From Nitrobacteraceae bacterium AZCC 2146 (lineage in GTDB: Bacteria; Pseudomonadota; Alphaproteobacteria; Rhizobiales; Xanthobacteraceae): a stretch of DNA of 64,000 nucleotides. Made by a program: the position numbers and the translations under genes. The notes under the pieces were generated by a model. That model ran no database searches. It worked only from the letters and a program-made list of their open reading frames with translations, and had not been told where the DNA came from. Below are positions 18,928 to 27,334 of this stretch, piece after piece (position 1 is the stretch's first letter; every line of letters begins with the position of its first letter). The DNA lies in the NCBI GenBank assembly GCA_036924855.1, contig JBAGRP010000001.1:6436001-6500000 (forward strand), read 5' to 3'.

Positions 18928-21780
18928 CTAATTGAGTGCAGCGAGGATCGCTTTGTCGAGCATCGCGAGGCCGGCCTTGAGGTCGCCCTTGAGATGCACG
19001 CGCAGTGCGCGGCGGCCGCGGTCGGTCAGCACGCCGAAATCGCCGCGCGCCTGCGCGGCCTTGATGACGCCGAAAGAGGCGCGGTAATCGGGGATCGCGA
19101 GATCCTTGGCGTCATCCGTGGTGATCTGCAGGAACACGCCGCTGGCGGGGCCGCCCTTGTAGGCCTGCCCGGTGGAATGCAGGAAGCGCGGCCCGAATTC
19201 GGCGCAGGTCGCCACGTGCTTCTTGTCGCGCACCGCCATCCGCATGTGCTGCAGCGTGTCGATGTTGGCGCGGTCGCGCTCGACATAGCCGAGCAGGGCG
19301 ACGTAGTCGCCAATGCCGGCGCGGCTAAAATGTGCCTTCAGCCAGGAGCCGAGATCGCCATTGGCGCCGGCCTTGCGCAGCGCCGCCGCGTTCTTGTCGT
19401 CGGTGTAGAGATCGGCTGTGCCGGTGGAGATGACCGGCGTTTCCGGCGGCAGCGATCCGGTCTTTTCAAAGGACTCTGTGAGCTCGCGGGTCTTGATCTT
19501 GGCGGCCTCGACATCGGGCTGGTTGAACGGGTTGATGCCGAGGACGGAGCCCGCCACGGCCGTCGCCATCTCGAAGCGGAAGAACTCCTGGCCGAGGTGG
19601 TCGATCGATTTCATCACGATGTGCGCGACCGGATGTCCGGCCGTCTCGAGTGCGGCAAGTTTTGCGTCGTGCATCGCATCGTTCTCGCCGTCGGTGCGCA
19701 GGTCGATGAAGAAGCGATCCTTGCCATAGACCGCGGGATCGCCAAGCGTCTCGCTGTCGATCGGGATCAGGCCCTTGCCGTCCTTGCCGGTGGATTCGGC
19801 GATCAGCTGTTCCGCCCAGGCGCCGAAATCGGCGATCTTCCTCGACGAGAGAATGGTGACCTTGTCGCGGCCATCGAGGCCGGCGGCACCCATCGCGAGG
19901 CCGAGCTGCACGCCGGGATTTTCATGCGGCGGCACGTCCGGTCCGCAGGAGCGCACCATCGAGAGCGTGAGATCGAGCAGTTTTGTCAGATCGACGCCGG
20001 CTGCTGCGGCCGGCACCAGGCCGAACGGCGACAGCACGGAGTAGCGCCCGCCGATAGTGGGATCGCCATGGAAGATGCGCGCAAATTTTTGCGCCTTCGC
20101 CACCTTCTCCAGTGACGAACCGGGATCGGTGACGGCAACGAAATGCCCGCCCGCCTTGTCGGCGCCGACCGCTTCACTCACCTGCGCGAAGAAATAGTTC
20201 TTCATCACGTTGGGTTCGGTGGTGCCGCCGGATTTACTGGAGACGATGAACAGCGTTTTGGCGATGTTCACCGCGGCGCCCATGGCGCGGACCTGCGCGG
20301 GATCGGTGGAATCCAGCACATGCAGTTTCGGAAAGCCCGAGACTTGCGAAAAGGTCTGCGCCAGCACCTCGGGCCCGAGGCTGGAGCCGCCCATGCCGAG
20401 CACGACGGCGTCCGTGAAGCCCTGGCTCTTCACCCACTTCGCGAAGTCGCCATAGTCGGCCAGCTTGGCCTTCTCGTCGGACGGGCTGTTCAGCCAGCCC
20501 AGCCACTTGTCTTCGTCAGAGCCGGTCCAGACCGACTTGTCCTTCTGCCAAAGCCGGCGGATTTTCGCCGCCGCGCGCCATTCCTCCGTGCCGGTCTCGA
20601 CCGATTTGGCGATGCCGGCGCCGAGCGCCAGTTTCTGCGCGTCGATGCTCCCGGCCAAGGAGGCCGCGCGCTTGTGCGCCACCGCGCCATACAGCTTGTC
20701 GGCGGCATCGGCGAACAGCTTGACGCCATCCTTCACCAGCTCGGTGGTGATGGCATCGAGCGAGACGCCGGTCTTGGCGAGATCGGCGAGCACCTGTTTG
20801 GCGGCTTCGACATTCTCCTCAAGGCTGTCGCGTACTTCGCCATGATCGCGGAACGCATCGAGCGTCGCCGGTGGCACGGTGTTGACGGTGTTCTTGCCGA
20901 TCAGCTCCTCGACATAGAGCGTATCGCGATATTCCTTGCTCTTGGTGCCGGTGGATGCCCACAGCAACCGTTGCGGCTTGGCGCCCTTGGCCACGAGCTT
21001 CTCCCAGCGCGGGCCGGAAAACAGCTTGAGATATTCCTGATACGCCAGCTTGGCATTGGCGATGGCGACCTTGCCCTTCAGCGCGGCGAGCCGTGCCTTC
21101 TCGGTGGGGTCGTTGGCTTTGGCGATCTTCTCGTCGAGCTGCTTGTCGACCTGCGCATCGATGCGGCTGACGAAGAAGCTGGCGACGCTGGCCACATGGG
21201 ATGGATCGCCGCCGCTGGCGACGTATTTCTCAAGACCTTTCAGATAGGCCTCGGCGACCTCGATATAGACCTTCTGCGCAAACAGCAGCGTGATGTTGAT
21301 GCTGATGCCTTCGCCGATCAGGTGCTCGATGGCCGGCAGGCCCTGCGGCGTCGCCGGCACCTTCACCATCAGGTTCTTGCGGCCGACGCTCTTCCACAGC
21401 CGCTCGGCCTCGTTGATGGTGCCCTTGGTGTCGAGCGCCAGATAGGGCGATACTTCGAGACTGACGAAACCATCGCCGCCCTTGAGCTGATCGTAGACCG
21501 GCTTCAGCACATCGGCCGCATGCTGGATGTCTTCCACCGCGAGATGCTCGAACAGCTCGGCGACCGACGTGTCGCCGGATTTCAGCGCCTCGGAAATCGC
21601 GCCGTCATATTCGTCCGAACTGCCGATCGCCTTTTCGAAGATCGACGGGTTCGACGTGACGCCTTTGACGGCATCGCTGTCGATCAGCTTCTTGAGGTCG
21701 CCCTTGGCGACGAAGCCGCGGGCCAGGAAGTCCAGCCAGACGGCCTGACCATGAGATTCAAGTGCTTTGACAGGATTCAT
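18928..21780 (-). CDS. tal-pgi: Bifunctional transaldolase / glucose-6-phosphate isomerase
   Basis: A single 950-residue protein joins two enzymes of the same sugar-phosphate network. Residues 1 to about 370 are a transaldolase with VTSNPSIFEKAI and Schiff-base lysine K140 (NLMVKVPATPQG). Residues about 390-950 are a phosphoglucose isomerase with VVLGMGGSSLGPEV, SSKSGGTTEPN and a C-terminal GGRYSVLSPFG region. Such fusions are known in Bradyrhizobium relatives and some cyanobacteria. The ATG overlaps the stop of an upstream transketolase fragment (ATGA), so this was the second gene of a tkt-tal-pgi pair. Confidence 0.96.
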   Translation of the reverse strand: MNPVKALESHGQAVWLDFLARGFVAKGDLKKLIDSDAVKGVTSNPSIFEKAIGSSDEYDGAISEALKSGDTSVAELFEHLAVEDIQHAADVLKPVYDQLKGGDGFVSLEVSPYLALDTKGTINEAERLWKSVGRKNLMVKVPATPQGLPAIEHLIGEGISINITLLFAQKVYIEVAEAYLKGLEKYVASGGDPSHVASVASFFVSRIDAQVDKQLDEKIAKANDPTEKARLAALKGKVAIANAKLAYQEYLKLFSGPRWEKLVAKGAKPQRLLWASTGTKSKEYRDTLYVEELIGKNTVNTVPPATLDAFRDHGEVRDSLEENVEAAKQVLADLAKTGVSLDAITTELVKDGVKLFADAADKLYGAVAHKRAASLAGSIDAQKLALGAGIAKSVETGTEEWRAAAKIRRLWQKDKSVWTGSDEDKWLGWLNSPSDEKAKLADYGDFAKWVKSQGFTDAVVLGMGGSSLGPEVLAQTFSQVSGFPKLHVLDSTDPAQVRAMGAAVNIAKTLFIVSSKSGGTTEPNVMKNYFFAQVSEAVGADKAGGHFVAVTDPGSSLEKVAKAQKFARIFHGDPTIGGRYSVLSPFGLVPAAAAGVDLTKLLDLTLSMVRSCGPDVPPHENPGVQLGLAMGAAGLDGRDKVTILSSRKIADFGAWAEQLIAESTGKDGKGLIPIDSETLGDPAVYGKDRFFIDLRTDGENDAMHDAKLAALETAGHPVAHIVMKSIDHLGQEFFRFEMATAVAGSVLGINPFNQPDVEAAKIKTRELTESFEKTGSLPPETPVISTGTADLYTDDKNAAALRKAGANGDLGSWLKAHFSRAGIGDYVALLGYVERDRANIDTLQHMRMAVRDKKHVATCAEFGPRFLHSTGQAYKGGPASGVFLQITTDDAKDLAIPDYRASFGVIKAAQARGDFGVLTDRGRRALRVHLKGDLKAGLAMLDKAILAALN

Positions 21781-21908
21781 GATGCCTTGTTCTGTTCGAT
21801 CCGGGTGAGCGCGGCTTCCATCACCTTTTCAGGCGTGAAGCCGAATTTTGTCAACAGGTCCTTCCGCGGCGTCGACGACCCATAGCCCGTCGTCGTCGCG
21901 GAAAGCGC
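21777..21908 (-). pseudogene. Transketolase C-terminal remnant
   Basis: Reading the minus strand to the TGA at 21777-21779 gives ATTTGYGSSTPRKDLL followed by TKFGFTPEKVMEAALTRI and ending IEQNKAS. It lines up with the end of transketolases (TTFGESAPAELLFEEFGFT type). Upstream of about 21908 the frame loses any similarity (PFLLLYVGTSP), so some 620 residues are missing. The stop still overlaps the tal-pgi ATG as in an intact operon. I infer a deletion that joined foreign upstream DNA to the last 40 codons. It has no start codon of its own. Confidence 0.7.
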
Positions 21909-22030
21909 CGGTGACGTCCCTACGTATAGCGCAGCAAAGGGTTCCATTTGTGACGGCCGCTGTCCATCGCAATCGCGTGTTCGCGGAAGGCGGTGGCAGG
22001 ATGACGTTTGCGCAAATTTTGGGCGGCGAT

Positions 22031-22483
22031 TTACGGCCGCAAATACAGATATCCCTGAGACTGCAACTCCGCGAGCCTGACAACACCGCCTCGGTCGGCG
22101 ATGACAAAGCCCGGCTGCAGCTCGCCGAGCGTGACGCTCTGCGCCTTCATGGTATTGCCGCAGGCGGCCATCTCAAGACCCGCTTTGGAAAAATGGCCGA
22201 GACGCCCGGTGATGTCGGGATTGGCCGAGGCCAGATGAAACGCACGCAGCGCCGGGCCGTGTACCACGAGCGCGAGCGTCACATGGTCAGGGCCGCCGAC
22301 GCCGTCAAAGTGGTTCTGGATGTTGCCGAGCACGAAATTGACCCGGTCGAGATCGCTGAGGTGATAGACCACCTTCAACTTCGGAGATGGCTTTTCCTCC
22401 GGCGCCGTGGCGCTGGCGCGGGAGGCTGCGAAACCTGCGCCGATGGACGACACCGCTGCCCACAACATGCTGCGTCTGTTCAT
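22031..22483 (-). CDS. Exported DsrE/DsrF-like protein
   Basis: 150 residues from the ATG at 22483, which has a strong GGGAGGG ribosome site; longer in-frame starts lie inside the upstream gene. The N-terminus NRRSMLWAAVSSIGAGFAA looks like a Tat-type signal, with processing near SRASA. The rest is a DsrE-type alpha/beta domain (KVVYHLSDLDRVNFVLGNI; LVVHGPALRAF; MAACGNTM). It contains a single conserved-looking Cys in ACGNTM. Exported DsrE proteins occur in sulfur-related settings, but no sulfur gene is nearby. Its start overlaps the stop of the preceding gene, so the two form a pair. Confidence 0.8.
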   Translation of the reverse strand: MNRRSMLWAAVSSIGAGFAASRASATAPEEKPSPKLKVVYHLSDLDRVNFVLGNIQNHFDGVGGPDHVTLALVVHGPALRAFHLASANPDITGRLGHFSKAGLEMAACGNTMKAQSVTLGELQPGFVIADRGGVVRLAELQSQGYLYLRP

Positions 22484-23145
22484 GGCACCCTCCCGCTTGC
22501 GATCGATCGAACCTGTCGCTTGTGGCGCATCGCCACGAGTTCTTCGCGCTCGGTGATCAGCGACTCGCATTCCTTCAGGTTGGTACGGTCGAGCCGGAAG
22601 ATCTTGTCGTCGGCGCCGGCCTGCAGTGCGTCGCCGTCTTCCTCGTCGGGCTTGTTGTTCTGCCAGATCCGCACCCGCTCCAGCCGGACCAGCGTCGCAT
22701 CGGCATTCTTCGACAGGCCGATCTCGATGCCGCCGCCGTCGCAATCGACGCCGCAGTTCATCCGCACTTCATAACCGGTGTCCTTGTCCTGCAGATGGGC
22801 GCAGAAGCCGCTGGAATCGAAATCGCCCTTGCGGTGGCGATATTTGAAGCCGAGCCGGAACGAATAGGGATAGCTGTTTTCCGCCGACGGCGTTTCCGCT
22901 GTGACCAGCAGCTTCATGGCGCTGACCTTCTGCTGCGGATGCCGCGCCAGATGTTCGGCGTCGTAGCGCCGGATAAAGCAGGCATAGGCCTTCTTGTCGC
23001 CGAGCGGGCCGGCGAACAGTTTTGTGTTGAATTCGGCGGCCTTGGCGGCATCGACCTTGTTGGGCTCGTCCTCGGCGCGGGCGCCGCCGCCGCCCAGCGC
23101 GACGAGCAAGGCGGCGGCGAGGGCAATGGAGAAGGTACGCGACAT
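22480..23145 (-). CDS. Exported protein of unknown function
   Basis: 221 residues from the ATG at 23145. SRTFSIALAAALLVALGG with a cleavage site near GARA-EDE is a clear Sec signal peptide. The mature part has five cysteines (YACF, FCAHL, NCGVDC, ECES), possibly disulfide-bonded in the periplasm, and no cofactor motif that I recognise. It ends with a basic tail. It overlaps the DsrE-like gene by four bases (ATGA), so both probably act together in the periplasm. The longer start at 23184 would spoil the signal peptide. Confidence 0.75.
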   Translation of the reverse strand: MSRTFSIALAAALLVALGGGGARAEDEPNKVDAAKAAEFNTKLFAGPLGDKKAYACFIRRYDAEHLARHPQQKVSAMKLLVTAETPSAENSYPYSFRLGFKYRHRKGDFDSSGFCAHLQDKDTGYEVRMNCGVDCDGGGIEIGLSKNADATLVRLERVRIWQNNKPDEEDGDALQAGADDKIFRLDRTNLKECESLITEREELVAMRHKRQVRSIASGRVP

Positions 23146-23230
23146 GTCAATATTTCCAAGGGAGCGGCTGAGGAGCCATTTCACCTTTGTCGCAAGAGAT
23201 GCGAGACTCGTTCAATCAACGCAAAACCCC

Positions 23231-23368
23231 GTGTCCCGGGCGCGGTGCAGCGCCGTCGCGCAGCGATGGTGGTGCGCCGCAGACCCGGGACCCATTCTGT
23301 TAAAGCGCGCCAAGATGGGTCCCGGATCTGCGGAGCAGCGCTATGCGCTGCGCCGCGTCCGGGACACG
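23231..23368. repeat. Dispersed palindrome, family B copy 1
   Basis: Bounded by GTGTCCCGGG and GTCCGGGACAC, with internal GACCCGGGACCCAT and ATGGGTCCCGGATCTGCGG as mirrored parts. Related copies lie at 45491 and, shortened, at 51521. It fills the gap between the exported-protein gene and the end of the pqq operon. Confidence 0.85.
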
Positions 23369-23382
23369 ATCACCTACGTTTG

Positions 23383-24051
23383 TCAGAGATCGCTCTTCGC
23401 CAGATCCCACATCAGCCGATACGTCCCGCTGGAGATCAGCGTCGCCGATGTCGCTGATATGGGCGCATCGAAGCGGCCCTTCATCGTGGCCGCCACTGCG
23501 TCCACATCGGTGCCGTCGATCATCACATACCAGTCGCGGGCAGCGGGATTGGGGGCCGCGGGATCGTCGGTGAGCGGCTTTGACAGTCTGGGATCGCTCT
23601 CCATCAGATGCATCGAGATGATGCCGTGGAGCATGCCGGGATCGAGCTGCGCCTCGATGCCGCCGCGCAGCGCGTCAGCGCCATCGACCGGCGGCCGGAT
23701 GCGGACCAGGCCCAGCGCGGCGCCGCGACCCTGGCCGCGGCTAATGGTGATCCGCGCCACCGAGCGCAGCATGTTCTGGAAGCGGCCGATATTGCTCTTC
23801 GACCACGCGGTCTGGTTCGCCAGCGCGGTGCGATAGGCCGGGCTGTCCAGCACGTCGAAGGTTTTGGTCGAATACAGACCGAGATATTTCGGGCTGGCCT
23901 CAACGGCGACATAGCGCCGGGCTTCCAGAAAACCATTGATGGCGACGCGTTCGGCGAGATGTTCGCGGTCGTACCACTGGTTGAATTCGCGCTCATGGGC
24001 GGCGTCGATATCCATCGACGTCATCAGCATGCCCGTTCCGGCCATCGGCAT
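23383..24051 (-). CDS. DUF4286-like dimeric alpha/beta-barrel protein
   Basis: 222 residues with a tandem ferredoxin-like/EthD-type look. The first half has FNQWYDREHLAERVAINGF and RRYVAVEASPKYLGLYSTK, the pattern of DUF4286 proteins. The function is unknown in the family. The gene starts 12 bases after the prolyl aminopeptidase stop and has an AGGAA site, so it is the last gene of the pqq operon. No link to PQQ chemistry can be read from the sequence; it may be a passenger. Confidence 0.75.
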   Translation of the reverse strand: MPMAGTGMLMTSMDIDAAHEREFNQWYDREHLAERVAINGFLEARRYVAVEASPKYLGLYSTKTFDVLDSPAYRTALANQTAWSKSNIGRFQNMLRSVARITISRGQGRGAALGLVRIRPPVDGADALRGGIEAQLDPGMLHGIISMHLMESDPRLSKPLTDDPAAPNPAARDWYVMIDGTDVDAVAATMKGRFDAPISATSATLISSGTYRLMWDLAKSDL

Positions 24052-24063
24052 TTCAAGAAATTC

Positions 24064-25047
24064 CTACTTCAGTTTCGAGGCGAGGTCGGCGATGGCTTTC
24101 ATCACGGCATCGCGCACACCGGGGTCGTACAGGCTGTGGCCGGCGCCTTCAACGATTCGTATTTCTGCCGCCGGCCATTGTGCGGCGAGCGCATGCGAGG
24201 TGGCGGGCGGGCAGAGGAAATCGAAGCGGCCCTGCACGATGATGCCGGGAATGTCTTGCAGCCTTCCGGCTTCCGCCAGCAATTGCCCAGGCCGCATGAA
24301 GCAATCGTGCTGGAAGTAATGCGCTTCCATGAACGGCGTCGCGGGCAGCGATTTCGTCGAATTGGCGAGCGACGCCAGATCGAGCCTTGTGCGGTTCGGC
24401 GCATGCTCGGACAGAGTGCTTTCGGTGCCGTGCCAGGCGCGCGCGACCGATGTGTGGATCGCGGCGTCGGGATCGAGGATACGGCGATAGTAGTTTTGCA
24501 GCGGCGCTGCGCGCTCCGACGCGGGCAGGGTGCTGAGGAAATCCTCGTGCAGGCCGGGATAATGCCGCGGCAGCAGGTCGAGGAAAGCGCCGTCGAGTTC
24601 TTCCGATGTGCCGAGAAAGGTCGCGCGAAGCACGATGCCGCTGACGCGGTCCGGATACGCCTGCGCGTAAGCCAGCGCCAGCGTCGCGCCCCAGGAGCCG
24701 CCGACAACGAGCCATTTCTCGAAACCGAATTTTTCGCGGATCGTCTCCATGTCCGCGATCAGATGCGGCAGGGTGTTGGCCTCGCGAGAACCTTTCGGGC
24801 GGCTGCGGCCGGCGCCGCGCTGGTCGAACAGCACGGTGTGAAAACGCTGCGGATCGAACAGCCGGCGATGGTCGGGCTGGCAGCCGCTGCCGGGGCCGCC
24901 ATGCAGATACACGGCCGGTATGCCGTCGGCGCGGCCAACGCTCTCGACATAGATCTCGTGGCCGTCGCCGACATCGAGATGTGCTGTGGTCAGTGGTGCG
25001 AAGGGATCGGCGTTGATAGCTTTGCCGGCATCGGCGTCAGGCGCCAT
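24064..25047 (-). CDS. pip: Prolyl aminopeptidase (proline iminopeptidase)
   Basis: Removes N-terminal proline from peptides; alpha/beta hydrolase fold. It is 327 residues from the ATG at 25047, which lies inside the last codons of pqqE (11-base overlap). Motifs are HGGPGSG (49-55, oxyanion), FDQRGAGRS, the nucleophile elbow GGSWG (S118), GRFDFLCPP and a GAGHSLYD histidine region. A longer frame upstream has no family similarity. Its coupling to pqqE is notable because PqqA must be cut by peptidases after crosslinking. A PQQ-related role is an inference only. Confidence 0.92.
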   Translation of the reverse strand: MAPDADAGKAINADPFAPLTTAHLDVGDGHEIYVESVGRADGIPAVYLHGGPGSGCQPDHRRLFDPQRFHTVLFDQRGAGRSRPKGSREANTLPHLIADMETIREKFGFEKWLVVGGSWGATLALAYAQAYPDRVSGIVLRATFLGTSEELDGAFLDLLPRHYPGLHEDFLSTLPASERAAPLQNYYRRILDPDAAIHTSVARAWHGTESTLSEHAPNRTRLDLASLANSTKSLPATPFMEAHYFQHDCFMRPGQLLAEAGRLQDIPGIIVQGRFDFLCPPATSHALAAQWPAAEIRIVEGAGHSLYDPGVRDAVMKAIADLASKLK

Positions 25048-26245
25048 GATCGTCGCCCGTCTCCAGCGTGCCACCGGCAAAGTTGCGATAGATGAAGCGG
25101 CGCTCGCCCAGCGCGGCTTCCGTTTGGGCCATCTTGAAGATCTGTTCGTGCATTGGCGACAGCGTGCAGGCCGGGTCGGTATTGCCGGCATTGCCGGTCA
25201 GCGCAAAGGCCTGGCAGCGGCAGCCGCCGAAATCGACTTCCTTGAAGGCGCAGCTCTGGCACGGCTCCGGCATCCAGCCGGTGCCGCGATAGCGGTTGAA
25301 GGCCTCGGAGTTCTGCCAGATCCAGGCGATCGAATGGTTGGAGCGGACCGACTCGAATTCCAGCCCGGTGATGGTTTCCGCGGCATGGCAGGGCAGGATC
25401 TTGCCTGATGGAGAGATGTTGAAGAACTGCCGGCCCCAGCCGCCCATGCATTTCTTCGGCCGCAGCGCGTAGTAATCCGGCACAACGTAGTCGATGTCGA
25501 GAATGCCCTTCAGCCGGAGAGTGGCGTCCTCGACGATACGGCTGCTCTCCTCGATCTGCTCGACGGTCGGCATCAAGGCGGCGCGGTTCTTCAGCGCCCA
25601 GCCGTAATATTGCACATTGGCGACTTCGAGCCGGTCGGCGTCGAGATCGACGGCCATCTGGATGATGTCTTCGAGCTGATGCAGGTTCTGCCGGTGCATC
25701 ACCGCGTTGACGGTGAGTGGCATGTCGAGCTCGCGGGTCCACTTCGCGACCTCGATTTTCCTGGCATGGGCATTCCTGAAACCGGCGACGCGGTCGGCGA
25801 CCACGGGCTCGTTGCCCTGGAAACTGATCTGCACATGGCACAGCCCGGCGTCGGCCAAGGCGCCGAGCTTTTCGCGCGTCAGCAGCACCGCGGAGGTGAT
25901 GAGGTTGGAATACAGCCCCACGTCGGTCGCGTGCTGCACCAGTTCGACGAGGTCCTTGCGCGCCGTCGGCTCGCCGCCGGAGAAATGGATCTGCAGCACG
26001 CCGATCTCGGCGAGTTCGGATAGTACCTTCTTCCATTCCGCGGTGGTCAATTCGGCGCCGCTGCGCTCGAGCTCCACCGGATTGGAGCAATACGGGCATT
26101 GCAGCGGGCAGCGATGGGTCAGTTCGGCCAGCACCGCCAGTGGAATCCCGAACGTCTCCGCGGTCGAGCGGCGCTGCTCCATGATCGCCAGCCCATCGGA
26201 GGGATCGGCAAAGACGGGACTGGCATCGGTGAGGGTCGGGCTCAT
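25037..26245 (-). CDS. pqqE: PqqA peptide cyclase (radical SAM)
   Basis: Radical SAM enzyme that forms the Glu-Tyr carbon-carbon bond in PqqA. It has 402 residues. The SAM cluster motif C46xxxC50xxC53 lies in THRCPLQCPYCSNP, followed by HFSGGEPTARKDL. The C-terminal SPASM region has CMGGWG, CHAAE, CQSCAFK and GGCRCQAF cysteines for the auxiliary clusters. The ATG overlaps the pqqD stop (ATGA), fitting the known PqqD-PqqE partnership. Confidence 0.97.
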   Translation of the reverse strand: MSPTLTDASPVFADPSDGLAIMEQRRSTAETFGIPLAVLAELTHRCPLQCPYCSNPVELERSGAELTTAEWKKVLSELAEIGVLQIHFSGGEPTARKDLVELVQHATDVGLYSNLITSAVLLTREKLGALADAGLCHVQISFQGNEPVVADRVAGFRNAHARKIEVAKWTRELDMPLTVNAVMHRQNLHQLEDIIQMAVDLDADRLEVANVQYYGWALKNRAALMPTVEQIEESSRIVEDATLRLKGILDIDYVVPDYYALRPKKCMGGWGRQFFNISPSGKILPCHAAETITGLEFESVRSNHSIAWIWQNSEAFNRYRGTGWMPEPCQSCAFKEVDFGGCRCQAFALTGNAGNTDPACTLSPMHEQIFKMAQTEAALGERRFIYRNFAGGTLETGDDHGA

Positions 26246-26559
26246 GCCGTCTTCTCCCGCGCTTGCGTCAAAAATCCCTTGTCGGCGAGGTCCTGCAGCA
26301 TGGCGAGGACATCGGTGCCGATCGCCTCGCGCGGGGCCGCGTACTTCGCCGATAGCAGATCGATCATGTCCGACACACTGCGCGCGCCATCGCAGAGCTG
26401 CAAGATTTCCACCGAGATATCGTCTGGCGCCAGCACGCGCTCCGGCGCCAGGATCACCCAGCGCTGTCTCACATCGTCGAATTTCAGCCGGGCATGGCGA
26501 GGCAACACCGGCCGGCTGGCCTCTTCGACGCTCATTCGGCGGCTTCGCAATTCAGCCAT
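26242..26559 (-). CDS. pqqD: PQQ biosynthesis peptide chaperone
   Basis: Binds PqqA and presents it to PqqE. It is 105 residues from the ATG at 26559, which has an AGAGGCG ribosome site; an in-frame ATG at 26535 would give a 97-residue form nearer the usual length. The RiPP recognition fold is visible as RPVLPRHARLKFDDVRQRW, LAPERVLAPDDISVEILQLC and a C-terminal helix. It lies between pqqC and pqqE with an ATGA overlap to pqqE. Confidence 0.95.
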   Translation of the reverse strand: MAELRSRRMSVEEASRPVLPRHARLKFDDVRQRWVILAPERVLAPDDISVEILQLCDGARSVSDMIDLLSAKYAAPREAIGTDVLAMLQDLADKGFLTQAREKTA

Positions 26560-26569
26560 CGGTTCGCCT

Positions 26570-27334
26570 CTAGACTGCCGCAGGCACGAAAGCGCCCGGC
26601 GGGACGTGGCCATCGACATAGGCATGATACAGCGCGTCGAGCTGCACCCAAAGAACATTGGTCTTGAAGATCAGCGCATTGCAAACCGCCTCGCGCTCCG
26701 CCGGCGTATTGGCGTGCCGCTTGACGTAGTCCAGCGCGAAATTGGCGTCGCGCGGCGCCTGCGTCATGCGGCGGCTGAAATAGCTCATGATGTCCGGATT
26801 GACGAAATCATAATGCGCCAGCATGCCGGAGATGCGCTCTTCATGCAGGTTCGGCGCGAACAGTTCGGTCAGCGACGACGCGATGGCTTCAAGCGGAGTC
26901 TTGTCGCGGACGAAGTGCACATAGGCATCCACCGCAAAGCGCGTCGCCGGCAGAATGCCTTCGGCGGATTCCACATAGGCGCTGTCGAGGCCGAGGCCTT
27001 CGGTCAGCTTCAGCCAGCGCTCGATACCGCCTTCGCTACCGATGTCGCCGTCGTGGTCCTCGATACGGTGCCGCCATTCCAGCCTTGTGGCGCGGTCGCG
27101 AAACCGCGAGATCACCACCGCATCCTTGATCGGGATGGTGCTCTGGTAATAATAGCGGTTCAGCGCCCAGGCCTGCACCTGGCCCTTGTTCAGTTTGCCG
27201 CCATGCAGCAAACGGTGGAACGGATGCAGGTTGTGATAGCGCGTTGCGCCGATGTGACGCAGCGTCGCCTCGAGCTGCTCGGCTGTCTCGAGCGGCGTGC
27301 TGGCGGCGAGCGAAAAGGCGGTGGTGGCGTTCAC
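26570..27334 (-). CDS. pqqC: Pyrroloquinoline-quinone synthase
   Basis: Cofactor-free oxidase that performs the last ring closure and eight-electron oxidation to PQQ. It has 254 residues of haem-oxygenase-like fold with YHNLHPFHRLLHGG, WALNRYYYQSTIPIKDA, RIEDHDGD and ELFAPNLHEERI, all well conserved in the family. The start is GTG at 27334, overlapping the pqqB TGA (GTGA). Confidence 0.97.
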   Translation of the reverse strand: MNATTAFSLAASTPLETAEQLEATLRHIGATRYHNLHPFHRLLHGGKLNKGQVQAWALNRYYYQSTIPIKDAVVISRFRDRATRLEWRHRIEDHDGDIGSEGGIERWLKLTEGLGLDSAYVESAEGILPATRFAVDAYVHFVRDKTPLEAIASSLTELFAPNLHEERISGMLAHYDFVNPDIMSYFSRRMTQAPRDANFALDYVKRHANTPAEREAVCNALIFKTNVLWVQLDALYHAYVDGHVPPGAFVPAAV

